The position numbers and the translations under genes are program-made. 64,000 nt of DNA from Rhizodiscina lignyota. Lineage: Eukaryota; Ascomycota; Dothideomycetes; Aulographales; Rhizodiscinaceae. A model generated the notes under the pieces. That model saw only the letters and a program-made list of their open reading frames with translations, ran no database searches and had not been told where the DNA came from. Each line of letters begins with the position of its first letter. The stretch's first letter is position 1. The stretch is taken from positions 1,116,001-1,180,000 of the forward strand of contig ML978125.1 of the NCBI GenBank assembly GCA_010015805.1, read 5' to 3'. Positions 53,012-63,799 of this stretch are shown piece by piece.

Positions 53012-55515
53012 GACGAATTGATGTGCTTCTCTGTTGTGGCGTCAATTTTTCCAAAGGAGCAAAGCTCTTTGCAAGTGGAAGAGCAATTGAATTCGTGTTA
53101 GAGAGAAAGTTGGAGCAGCATTTGAGAAATATGTACGACCTAGCCTTGTCTACAGGCATATAAATTCATTACATGTTGACGTGCAGCTTTAAACAAATCC
53201 AAAGCATGCAAGAGCGGAAAACGGCACGGAATCTACAAATTGGAGCTGCTTGCGAACACAGATCGAACAAGCACTTGACGGGCTTGGCACTACAGAGGCT
53301 TAAACTTTAAATACACACATACAATACAGCCTCTCCAGGTCCATCATCGCCACTTTTGCTTCCATAGTTACATAGAAAGAATATCTCCTTGTTGAAAGAC
53401 CATTCTGTCATTCCCTTTAATACTCAAGTCGCTTTCGACTTTGGGTTTTCAACCACATCATATAGAATACTTCAGTCTACGTTCGTTGTCTTCAATCCCG
53501 TCTTCAGCATGGACGATGACTTGGCACGCTAATCCTTTTCAATACACGTTAATTGTGCCTTTTGTAACACGCTTAGATCTCCCTAATCCCCACCAACGTT
53601 CTCGGTCGAGGTTCTCGGGAGTAAGCTAGCGGGCCCATGGAGGGATTTCACAAAATTCCGTTTCCTGCTCGGCCGAGGCCAGCTGCATGTCGTCGTTGAC
53701 GATGAAAGCTTGCCTGCACACAAGCCGCTCTTTGATTCCTCTTTGGACTTTGGACTTCGGACTTCGGACTTCGGGCGCATGTGATGTCGTTCTCAGAGTT
53801 CAGTCAACGTTTGCACGTCAGAACTCTAACGTTTTGTACAGCTATAATCGACTGTCCTTGCTGTATCTGTTTCATCGGCCAGCCATGTCTCCACAAGCCC
53901 TCGGCCGGCCACTCTGCTCTCAAGCATCTTGCTTTACGCAACACCTTCCTCAGCTCTTCCACAGTGACTCACAATCAAGCAGCCTTCAATAATACGAGTA
54001 CGGAGACGTCTCCTTTCATCGGAATTGCACACCGGACACGAAGCACCTACGTTATGTCCGCGTCAAGACTTCCGTCTCTCGCATTAGTATCCGAACATGG
54101 CTGTGTTCAATTGCATGACAGAAGCCCTAAATTGCTCATAGGAATAATACGCAATACCAGTGGCTCTGCCTGCATTTGTATCAATTTTTGGTTGATTGGT
54201 TTACCTTGAAATGAAGATGTGAGAGCTGCCTTGGAAGTCGTCGTCCCCTCAATAGACCGGCGACGCCCAAAGTGACGAGCGCACTCCAATCGGATTTGAT
54301 TCCAAGCTTCAGTGCGCCACAATGTGCTCTCTCACGTCCATTCAATGAGATTGCGTAGCATGGTTGACTAGACACTGCGGTTTGGAAGAGCAACATCTAT
54401 CCTTAATGAGTATGTACAGTCTCTCGCTCGTTCTCACCGGTCCTAGAAAAACACCGTCATGTGTATCTCTCATCATATATTTGCCTCCACCTTATGAATT
54501 GCATAAGTTCAAGTCCACGTCTATGGAGTGGCGGATATAGAGCCGGCTGCGACAGTCATTTTGGACAGGCAGAGGATGGAGGCGTTCCGCTCGCAGATAT
54601 TTGCTAATGTCTACACCGTGAGGGGAAACGCAGAAAGCTTCACAGGGTCTCCCCGGATTCACAATGCCAACGGCCGTATATGGTGCAAAGGAATCCTAGG
54701 AGTTTCTCGAGCGGTCTTAGAACCGCCTAATTGCAGATCAGGAAGACGCATACTGAAATCAGTTTGCGACAGTATTCACAGTCGACCTGGACTATTGACC
54801 GGATCACTTCGTCATATAGCCGCGCTCGAGGTATAGTGCATGGTGGTGATACAACGGCTTGTTGTTGAGGCTCATCAAGTCAGAGGAGATTTTCTTTTGT
54901 GTGGAGCTGGATCGCGGCGATGCGTTTGACGGTGGTAGAAGCCACCTCAATTCCGTCTCTAGCAGCGAACTATCTATGTAATATCTATGCCAGATGCTCG
55001 CACCTCGGATTCCACTTAGCATGTGAAATATTTCCCAGAGTGACCAAGCTATGTTTGGGAACCAACTGAGTCTACTCGGACGATAGTCCCTCAAAGCTTC
55101 TTTGAGGCACAAGAAGAAGTCGTCGAATTATGACCTTATCGTGAGTTTACCGATCGGTCTACAGCACATGGCATGAAATCAAATTGTCGAGAGGCGGCAA
55201 AGATTATAAATCGCTTTCGCTGTTTACAACAGGTACGGAGCAGGGAGTAACAGATGCTATTGCAATTTCCAGTTAGCCTTGTTTTTAGGGCTGCGCAGTG
55301 AGGCCTTTGATTTGCTGGGCGCCGAAACTGCGGCTTCAGCCTCATCCGCTCCTAATTGCATCCACTCATTTTATTTTCTGGACAATAACATCTTCATTGT
55401 GCAAAGATATTGTGTTCGTGTTAAAGGCCATCGGACTCGGGATTCCAGCATCGAAGTGTATCTGGGCGAGCTCAGCCGACCGCAACTGGAATGCCCGCAA
55501 GAGTGCTGCCAAAGA
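53012..55515. other. 2.5 kb AT-richer interval with a 7-bp microsatellite and a possible gene relic
   Basis: No intact gene. A short heptamer array (CTTYGGA, 53741-53774) is present. On the minus strand between about 55130 and 54804 a 108-codon frame opening right after a stop has protein-like composition (runs rich in Trp, Leu and Arg), but has no ATG, donor or acceptor where needed; it may be a relic exon. The rest shows nothing. Confidence 0.45.
53741..53774 (+). repeat. Heptanucleotide microsatellite CTTYGGA
   Basis: Four full units and a partial fifth: two CTTTGGA, then two CTTCGGA, then CTTCGG. Confidence 0.85.
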
Positions 55516-57062
55516 ATGGAGAACTCCACCACCTTTGAAACCACGGAGACGGTGGCCAGTGACCCTACCGGAGTTTCTGAAGTGGCCGCTCCTTCTTCCA
55601 CTGCTGTTCGTCAATCTGAGGGAACATGTGACGATCCCTCTGAGCCTGATTCCATAACGAAGGAGCCTCTGGCCCCTGAGGACAAGCTCAACACGGTGCA
55701 GTCAAACCCCGAGCTTTATCACCGAGCCACAGGATCCTCAAGATCGCTCTACTTGGAGCCGCCACCTGTGGTTAGAAGGCCTCCCAAGATCAAGAGCGAG
55801 AGTGTTACCATTGCGGCCCTCTCCTGGTTTGCTTGGAACAAAACCGAGCAAGTAGAACTCCTATATTGTGCAAGATCCACGCACCGATCATACTATCATC
55901 AAACAAACTTTCGATTTCTCGGCTTCAACTTAATGAAGGATGTCACCTTCAAGACTTCCGAAAGTGGGATCGATACTGCTCTTCAGAGGGTTCGTTTGGT
56001 AAGTAAATCTTGTTATGCTCATTCGCGTCCGGTTCAGTAGCAACATGGGTATTTAGGTATTACAATGATTGCTGCGCTGTCAGACATACTTTTAATATAT
56101 TCACGCATACCCATACCCATAGAGCGTTTAAACTGCTACCGGAAGAACACTATGCCTTTCATCGGATATCACACATTGATATCTAGGATTTCGCTAACAT
56201 GTCTTTTTCAATTAGGGGTGGCTCGACTCTGAAATTAACTGGGTACGTGACAGACTTCCAAAAGCACGCGAAAAGCTTCGGAAGTACGCTGGAAGGCCAC
56301 CGGCCGACGAAGCGGGTACAGAAGATCAAGGGGCCGAAGGCCAAGAGCGGAAGAGTTCTGCGGATATCGAACGCCAGAATGCGCCGGCAAGGCACGTACC
56401 CAACATAGCTCACGCATGGCTTCACGACCATTATTATGTTGTTGTTGGCTTCATGGGGGATGAGAGCGTGCCAAAGGAGACTCTCCGCCGCGTCATGCAA
56501 AAAGATGGACTGTTCAAGCAAATTCGCAATGCGTACAGGCACTTGAGAAACCCACTTCGGAGAGCGCTTTCGCTGAAAGAGGTATCTGGCTTCGGCATCT
56601 ACGAGTGTGACTCCCACAAGGGCTACCACAGAGAAATAGAGCTGGACGGGGAAACGGAGAGAGCGCTCACAGAGCTCTGGCGGAACTACAGCGGTCACAA
56701 GCTCGACTATGAAGGCCGCTGGCTGATGTGGATCCACGAAAATTTCAACAACAGCTCGAAGAGCCCGGAGAAAGGTAGACTGACCCTTGAATTTAAGCTT
56801 CGCTGGTCGGTCTCCAAGGTCGTTTTCTGGGGGATTGTGCCCATCTTGCTTAGTCTGGCAATCGGTTTCTGGTACATGTATTCAGACCATGGAGATGTTG
56901 ATGACGTTGCAGTGGCGGAGGCAGCTTGGGTGATAGCAACTTACATTATCACTTCATCGGCTCGTAAGTAACTCCATCACCTGGTTGCTTCAGAATTAAG
57001 CTCACAGATAAACAGTTCTACTTGCTCTTTTGGCTGTCATCACGCAATTCGGTGATATTTGA
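55516..57062 (+). CDS. Fungal protein of unknown function with C-terminal membrane pair
   Basis: Exons 55516-55998, 56216-56963, 57016-57062; about 425 aa. The first 85 residues are acidic and disordered. A compact central region follows (IAALSWFAWNKTEQVELLYC, later G-W-L-D-S-E-I-N-W-V-R, H-D-H-Y-Y-V-V-V-G-F, R-N-A-Y-R-H-L-R-N-P-L-R-R). The last 60 residues hold two hydrophobic helices (V-V-F-W-G-I-V-P-I-L-L-S-L-A-I-G-F-W, and after a loop A-T-Y-I-I-T-S-S-A-L-L-L-A-L-L-A-V) and end F-G-D-I. Intron 1 is 217 nt with a CTAAC branch; intron 2 is 52 nt. The design resembles lineage-expanded fungal proteins with a globular head and C-terminal anchor, but I cannot name a family. The upstream frame is open without ATG, so a 5' exon could be missing. 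Confidence 0.65.
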
Positions 57063-57258
57063 GTCAAGACTGGACAATTTTGGATTTGCATATCCATCTT
57101 CGGCGTTGCGGATTGATGTAGAGCGGAGCGAGCGTTAATTACCTTCTTTTTGTTTGCGAAATACGAATTCTTCTACACAAAGATTAGACTATAACCCGTT
57201 CGATTCCCCTTTACGAGTGCGCTCAAAAACTTGCTGACGGAGACATTCAAGGACCTGA

Positions 57259-58430
57259 TTAAGCTTTCAACACACCCCGATATCTGATCGTGCCCGACAC
57301 CAACTTGTCAATCGCCTGCGCGGCTCCTTCTTCAGTCATAGGAAACTCCTCAACGATAGGCCTCACACCATGCTCCGATGCAAATGCCAGCATCTCGTCA
57401 ATCTGCTTGGGCTTCGAAGACAGAGAACCGTGAATGCTGATTTCCCTCAGCATGAGTGGGAAATATGGGATAACGAGATCTTCAGTGGTCAGTCCAAGCA
57501 GAATGACATCGCCGAAAGGATTCATAAGATCAAAGAACCTGCTCGTCATTAGTGTATGGCCTCAGAGGATACCAAAGAGACTTACGTGGCCCAGTCTGGA
57601 TGCTTAGTTGCGGTGATGAGGAGGTAATCCAAACCCTTCTCCGGCTTCTTGTTATCAGCAAGATCCTTTGTCACCCAGAACTCTTTGGCACCAAGATCCA
57701 TTGCCTCCTTGCGCTTGTTCTCGGAGCCGGAAAAGACGACTACCTCAGCTCCCAGCTTGGCCGCAAATTGGATAGCAATGTGACCGAGTCCGCCAATACC
57801 GATGATGCCCACGCGATGGCCGGGCTTGATACCGTAGTTTCGCATCGGCGTAAAGACAGTCATACCAGCGCACAGGAACGGGGGTGCTACAGCGCTGGGG
57901 ATGTTGTCGGGGATTTTGTGCAGATTGGTATCTGGCCAGGTAGCATAGTCTGCGAAGGATCCTTGGTCAAAGTCGGATACTCCGTACATTCGCGCACCCA
58001 TATCGCAGTAGTAGATGTCGCCCGCTTTGCAGTGGTCACATTCTCCACAGCCATCGCGAACGTAGCCGAAGCCAACACGATCGCCACTAAGCGTAGTCAG
58101 CAGTCTGAAGGGAGTTAAAAATCTGCGTAAGCGAGAACTCACAGCTGAAACTTCGTGACTTGCTCGCCCACCGCTTCGACGACACCAACACCCTCGTGCC
58201 CGAGTACGAGGTCATGGACCAAGTGATGTAAATCAGTGCCGCAAACCTTTAGCCATAGTTAGAATTACTGTAACCCCCAAGATGCATTGAGAATCTGAAC
58301 GTACACCACTGTGCGTGATTCTCATCGCGACTTCATTTGGCTTCAATTTTTTCCTTCCCTCGACTGTGGCCTCAACTAATTTGCCCTTCTCGGAACCCTT
58401 GATCACTTTGACCTGCGGCGGGAGACCCAT
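57259..58430 (-). CDS. Zinc-dependent alcohol dehydrogenase, NADP/cinnamyl-type
   Basis: Exons (minus): 58430-58305, 58246-58143, 58086-57586, 57538-57259; about 336 aa, normal for the family. Catalytic zinc ligands are in H-S-G-V-C-G-T-D (C44) and L-G-H-E-G-V-G (H59, E60); the structural zinc is held by the C-G-E-C-D-H-C...Y-Y-C cluster. The Rossmann motif is G-I-G-G-L-G-H. The spacing between C44 and H59 is short, as in the fungal AdhC-like subgroup. Reduces aldehydes or oxidises alcohols in the cytosol; physiological substrate unknown. Introns (58, 56 and 47 nt) carry CTAAC/CTGAC/CTAAT branches. An in-frame upstream ATG would add 54 residues without family similarity, so 58430 was chosen. 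Confidence 0.9.
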
Positions 58431-59615
58431 CCTTAATACTCTGACGGTAATTGTAACTCGAAAGAAATGAGAAGGCTTTGAAATCAGCGAGACAGCGCTC
58501 GTGTTTGGATATAAGGAAGTGAGGAGGTTGTTGAGGGAGAAATTGTGGTCGTTCTGCTGAACTGAGAGGAGAATCAAGTCGTGAAAAGGCATACTTATAC
58601 TCTACGCTTCAAATTGCTTCAGCTCTTCTGGTGTAACCCGACTACTCTACCAAATTCGACTGCTCGACCATGACTACTCGACCGAATTGGTAGTGACGAT
58701 AGCAACCCATGTCGATATGTTTATTAGTCAACCTACCGACCTGCAGCTCAATGGGTGCACTATGGTTGCTGAATAACATTTCGCATGCATTCAGTTCAGC
58801 TTCTGTTACACGACCAAACGAAGAGGCAAACATTGAACTGTTGAACTCGGTGTAGAATTAAAGTTAAGTCCGTCTGAAGGCTGAAGTTTTGTGAGACGTT
58901 CACCTGCTCGCTAGATTAGTGATCGTCACTCCTCGCACTCATCGGATTTAAACTGAGGGACGCCTCTTCAAACTTGCTAATATACACGACCGGTCGCAAT
59001 ACTCATCAATAGATCGGGTCCAGTTTACTTGGCGTCTCTAGAATCATATACGAATCGCGGTGGTCGGGCAAGGAATGAGGTCGAAGATGATTGATGAAAG
59101 TCCATGAAATTGGCTATCTTCGAGTTGCGGACAAACAGACTCTCGTTCTGCTCAGACCGTGCTTCACCAACGCCTCCAACTTCGAGGAGGCTATTTTTTT
59201 TTATACAAAGCGCGGCTACAGTTGAGCATCAGTCTTCCCGAGTCCCGACTTTCTGTCTTCTCTCCGAGCAGTGTTTAGAGCATCAACGTACACATGGCAG
59301 AAGTGTATTGAATTCCGGCGCATCGTCTGTCCGAGCATTAACCATCAAAACATTGGCAGATAGGTCTGCACTCAGTTCTGCTGGGAGCAGCATGCCTTCC
59401 ATTTCCGACGGAGCGTCCTCGGATTTCGTAGAAGGATGTCGCTGTCCGCTGATGAACTCAGGTCTGCCCGAAGAGCTAGGCGAATATCCGATCGTAGCAT
59501 CTTGTTTGTGACGGTCTCTTGGCCGCTATTGCTTCAATCTATCAATGAAGGGAGGTCCAATGCGAGTTTACACTAGCAATACAGAGTTACAGTCGTACAA
59601 CAGTACCGCTTGCAA
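58431..59615. other. Upstream region of the alcohol dehydrogenase gene
   Basis: No supported gene. Near 58640-58690 is an imperfect inverted repeat around ACCAAATTCG...CGAATTGGT. A 135-codon plus-strand frame (59104-59511) begins with ATG but is Ser-rich without features and overlaps the likely 3' flank of the sugar transporter. Confidence 0.45.
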
Positions 59616-61314
59616 CTAGACTTTCACCTCAGGCCCCTCCTCTTCTTCGCCGGTATCAACTTCAACCTTGCGGCTGATAAGCTCCTGCGCATGTTGGTGC
59701 GGTGTAACTGTTTTGCCACGGCTTGTAAACACGCCTCCGGTGATGCCACCTTTCGCGAATAGCAGTGGAATGTCTTCCAGTTCAAGGCCCTTTGTCTCCG
59801 GGTAGAAGCAGTAGATCATTGGAACGAAGGCTGCATTGAGAACGGCGAAGATGATGAAGGTACGCCATCCGATGTTCGCTAATGACGGGTCAGAAGTGAA
59901 GCATACGACTGCTTGCGAGGACTTACCAAAAGAGATGGGAGTAATCTTGACGACAGCGAACACCGCCATCCAGTTCCAGCCCGACGCAATCGCTTGCATC
60001 TTAGAACGCACCCGGGTGGTATTGATCTCTGAGGGGTAGAACCAAGGCACAGGTAGCCATCCAACTCCATACACCAACTGGAATATGAAGATAAAGGCAG
60101 TGGCACCGTAAGCGGGTCCTTTCGTTCCAAGTGACAGGAGAATTGCTACCACAATGAAGCATATGGAGAGTCCAGCGGAGCACCACATGAGCAGGTTTCG
60201 ACGGCCAAAGCGATCCATCACGAAGACGGGGATAGCAGACCCGACGAGATAAGTGCACTGCGCGGCGCCACCGAGAATGAGAGATAGATTTCGGGTAAGA
60301 CCCATGGAGTTCTCTAAAATCACTGGTAAATAGTAATTTATCATATTTGAGCCCGAAAACTGTTGCCCGAGTTCGATGGAAATCGTGATGAGCAGGCGGC
60401 GGAAGTTTTGCAGTTTACCCATCTCGAGCAATTCCCGGAAGTGGAAAGGGCCACCTTTATGTTCTTCTTGGATGACGCTCTGGATATCGAGGAGGATCGA
60501 GGTCACTTCGGGATCCTCGAGAGGTTTATCGAGAAGGTTAGCGACCGTCTCGCGAGCCTCTTCCTGACGGTCTTGTTGCATCAACCATCGAGGTGTCTCT
60601 GGCAGCCCGACGATCTGTATGATCAGAAGTATTGCGAAGACGGCTTGAAAGCCCAATGGAAACCTCCATTCAAACGAACCACTGTACTTGCTCGTGCCAT
60701 AGTCAGTCCAGTACGCGATGACCACTCCAAAGACTAGATCATGCATGCAGCATTAGTATGTATGCACAGTTGGGGACTTTGGATGACAGGTCTCCTTACT
60801 AGTGACCGTTCCTTGAGTGGTTAATAAAGCGCCACGGTAAGCCGCGGGTGCACATTCGGATAGATAGACTGGGCCTGTCGAGCTGTTCATACCATTACCA
60901 ACGCCAGTCACAATACGACCGACGATGAGTTGTGCCGTAGTGTACGAAGAAGCCAGGATGGTAGCCCCGATGATCATTATCGCTCCGCCGCCCATAAGCA
61001 TTGTTCGTCGTCCGAAGCGCTCGCCGACGAAATAGCAAAAGATCGAGCCAAGAACACAGCCAATATCGTAGAGTCCAGTGATATCGCCCTGGAGGTCTGC
61101 ATCAGGATTATTGAACTGTTTACCAAATGCGTTGTCGGTGCCGATGATCCCGGCCATCACTCCTTTAATGCTAGTTAGATACTGTCTTGATGTCTCTTAT
61201 TCTCAATAACTTCATACCTTGGTCATAACCCAGCAGGAGGAAAGCCTGACAAGAGGCTGCAGTGATCGCGAAGACCAGAGCATTGCCTCGAAAATTGTGC
61301 TTCCAGAGACGCAT
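59616..61314 (-). CDS. MFS sugar transporter (SP family)
   Basis: Exons (minus): 61314-61218, 61162-60800, 60733-59927, 59878-59616; about 509 aa with 12 predicted helices. Family signatures are in order: G-Y-D-Q-G-V-M-A-G-I at helix 1, E-R-F-G-R-R after helix 2, N-S-S-T-G-P-V-Y-L-S-E-C-A-P in helix 4, P-E-T-P-R-W-L after helix 6, Q-Q-F-S-G-S-N in helix 7, D-R-F-G-R-R and the closing P-E-T-K-G-L-E-L-E-D. Imports hexose, pentose or a related polyol by proton symport at the plasma membrane; the specificity is not readable. The last intron (48 nt, 59926-59879) is a multiple of three with no stop, yet removing it restores the conserved I-S-F-A-N-I-G-W-R-T-F junction. Confidence 0.92.
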
Positions 61315-62071
61315 CGTGAGATCGTGGTATGCATGCACATGAAGCTCCTGGCACTGGAACCGTCAATCCGAAGCAAGAGCATCATGGCACATAAATAATA
61401 AAAGAACTCCAGGAGCCTTCCCCTCGCCTCAACTTCAACCGAAAGATTCGGAGAGCCTGGAGAGGCCCAGTTTTACCCATGGGGATTTGCTGATCACGTT
61501 GACGGTGAGACATAATTTGAAGGCCCACAGTTGTTGATGGATGAAGCAATGTTGTGGAGAACGCGTGTCCGGAGCCCAGCGGCGAATGTGACGTCTGTAG
61601 ACCCGACGAACAAGCGAGTCATGTTTGACGGGCAAAAATCGCGGACTGTACTCGGTATATCCAAAGCGACGTCTCGGGCTATTGACAGTCCGAGAGTACT
61701 CTATAAGGAGTTATGTCCGCCTACAGAGGGCAGAGAGTGCGCAATGCAGAGAAGTAATACTTATCCAGCAAGCTTACCTTGGAGATCTAAACAGGGATGA
61801 TTGTCTGCTTCGATATTATGGTTTCCGCCATCTCGTCTTCTAATTCAACGACCGTGTATTCAGACGCTTAGATGCCCTTTCAGTGTTGAACAGTTAGCCT
61901 CTACTCTTCATCAGAAGTGTTGCAATGAAGATGGAGATTACGCAGGCACAAGCAATACCGTGCTAAATGGTGAGCAGACTGCTTACAGGCCATGGTTCCT
62001 GTGTGATCACAATTGATTCAATGTGATGTATTAGTCAATGAGCAAATGCAGCTTCAGCATATAGTGTAGCT
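61315..62071. other. Promoter of sugar transporter and 3' flank of XRCC2-like gene
   Basis: No gene supported; short frames only. Confidence 0.4.
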
Positions 62072-63336
62072 TCAAGTTTTCTCCTCTTGTAGGTCTTCGA
62101 ATACGCACCCCTCATCAGTGATGGTGAAAGTGAATCTCCGCTTCTGTATGTCGTTTCCAGGCACCGCGACAAAGCGACCCTTCTCAACAATGTCTTGCCT
62201 CATCTTCCTCTCCGGCCAAGCCTCTTCAACACACATCCCATGAACAAATTGCACTGCATTTTCTCTCTCAAGGAAGAGAGTGAGCGCTGGGAAAGACGTC
62301 CAGGCGGGTGGGAGAAGCTGTCGAAGTACACGAGGAGGATCCGTCAGAACACGAAACCCTCCAACGTTGTTGTCGGATGTGACAGAAATTGGGGAACTCT
62401 GAGAAGTGTACACCACTGAACAATCAAAGATGTCTTGCGCTTTCTCTAGGGCTTTCAGCAACCGGCCGTAAACCGAAAGCTCACTTTTGCCCTTGGGAAC
62501 ACTTGATCCGCGTTCCGTTGCTCGAAAGCGTGCGGCTTCCTCGTCAGATCGATGTTGCCAATAAAATGCGCTAGCACTGTCTAGAATTATAGTGCCCAGT
62601 TGCTTTCGAGAAGAGAGATGTGCCGAGAAATCGAAAAGATACGATTCGAGAGACGTGACAGTGGCAACCAGAGAAGGAAGAGACTGCGGCCGGAAGATGT
62701 GGACGTGCTCTAGACTCCTTTGAATAACTTCATCTGGTGATTGATGTTCCTGTTGTGGACTATTCGGTGGTGAAGACCCATCTTTCGTCGACTCTTCACA
62801 AACGGAGCTTATATGAGCATTCATGAGCCGAGCGAATCGTTGGACGTCAAAACGATCATCCGTATCGATAATGACGATTGCCGTATCTTTGCCCCCGATG
62901 GTTGTACCTTGGAGGCCATGCGGTAAAACCGCTAAGGCAGCGATGAGGTAGAGCAGGTGTGTCGTTCCAGCACCAGTTCGAGAAGACGTCAGCTCGACAA
63001 TTGGTCTCCTCTTTCGGATATTCGTAGTTTGGGCCAATGCTGTGGGATGGCCTGGCGAAGAAGCAAACGCGTTCTCCGACGCGTGCTCAGCGACTGGTCG
63101 TGGATTGCTAGCTCTTTGATCCATCTCATTGAGGAGGTTATCAATGATCGGAATGTTGAAGTAATTTTGCCCATCATTGTCATGTAAATGGCGAATCTCG
63201 CGGAACAGCTTGAACTCAACCGTTAGCTGACGTTCTCGATGCCCTAATTTTCCATATCACGATGCCGACGAACCTCATCCAGGCCAACCTCTACCACCTC
63301 CCCCAACAATCTTTTCCCCAGCTCTTGCGCACTCAT
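62072..63336 (-). CDS. XRCC2: RAD51 paralogue, XRCC2-like
   Basis: Exons (minus): 63336-63274 and 63226-62072, intron 47 nt (GTTCGT...GTCAG, forced by frame); about 405 aa. The N-terminus (MSAQELGKRLLGEVVEVGLD) fits fungal XRCC2 proteins. After a disordered Pro/Ser segment comes an ATPase core: a degenerate Walker A (S-S-R-T-G-A-G-T-T-H), then I-V-I-I-D-T-D-D-R-F-D-V near strand 2 and a Walker B-like T-I-I-L-D-S-A-S-A-F-Y-W. The Lys of Walker A is replaced (G-A-G-T-T rather than G-K-T), which is tolerated in XRCC2 elsewhere. Acts in homologous recombination as a RAD51 mediator. The start codon lies 137 bp from that of SOM1. The short intron lacks an obvious branch point, so the N-terminal exon is the weakest part of the model. 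Confidence 0.75.
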
Positions 63337-63473
63337 TTAGAGCGGTTTCCTCCACCTTTCTCAGCCTCCTCTCCTCCGTCTTTTACTACTGTGCGCTGAT
63401 CCCAAGCGCCTTCTATTCATACTCGAAGCCAGTAGATCACGAGACGAACAATAGAACCAGAGCAAACTCTTTC
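63337..63473. promoter_or_regulatory. Very compact divergent promoter (137 bp)
   Basis: The whole interval between the ATG codons of the XRCC2-like gene (minus) and SOM1 (plus). Both transcripts must start within it or inside the opposite gene's first exon. Confidence 0.55.
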
Positions 63474-63799
63474 ATGTCACCACCAGTCGAGCTCTTCCCG
63501 GCCTCGGAGCTTCCCACACGTGTTCAGTATGACGTGAATGGGAAGAAGCGCAAACCGTCTGTCGATTTGGAAAAATGCGCACTGAAAGAGATGATCCAGT
63601 ACAATTGTGATGTGGATGCGAGGGACCCGAGGGGTGCAGTGAGATGTTGGCCTTTGGTCAGGACATTCAGGCAGTATGTCCGCCCTCCCGCGAAAGCACC
63701 ACAAATCTATTGATTTTGTCACTAACAGTCTGCCACAGGTGTGCGCATGGTTTGACGGTCGAGACCACAGCTTGGGAGGGCGAATCAGGAAAAAGATGA
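63474..63799 (+). CDS. SOM1: Som1-like subunit of the mitochondrial inner membrane peptidase
   Basis: Exons 63474-63673 and 63739-63799 (65-nt intron, CTAAC branch); about 86 aa. The start (M-S-P-P-V-E-L-F-P-A-S-E-L-P-x-R-V-Q-Y), the central C-A-L-K-E-M-I-Q-Y-N-C and the closing C-x-P...F-R-Q-C-A-x-G-L-T-V-E-T-T-x-W-E are the conserved pattern of fungal Som1 proteins. Yeast Som1 sits in the intermembrane space and is needed for Imp1 to process its substrates. The conserved cysteines are all present. The stop is 10 residues after the final motif, a normal length. The TGA at 63797 ends it; nothing further is seen to the window end. Confidence 0.85.

Noticed and set aside
57180-57220. CGTTCGATTCCCC resembling a tRNA T-loop
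   Set aside because: The flanking bases do not form a T stem, and no D or anticodon arm lies upstream.
58640-58690. Imperfect inverted repeat (ACCAAATTCG / CGAATTGGT)
   Set aside because: Only about ten paired bases with mismatches around them; too weak to call an operator or element end.
59104-59511. 135-codon plus-strand frame with an ATG
   Set aside because: Serine-rich without domain, signal or splice evidence, and it lies in the 3' flank of the sugar transporter; could be chance.
63263-63400. 45-codon plus-strand peptide starting with ATG
   Set aside because: Overlaps the first exon of the XRCC2-like gene in antisense and has no family features.
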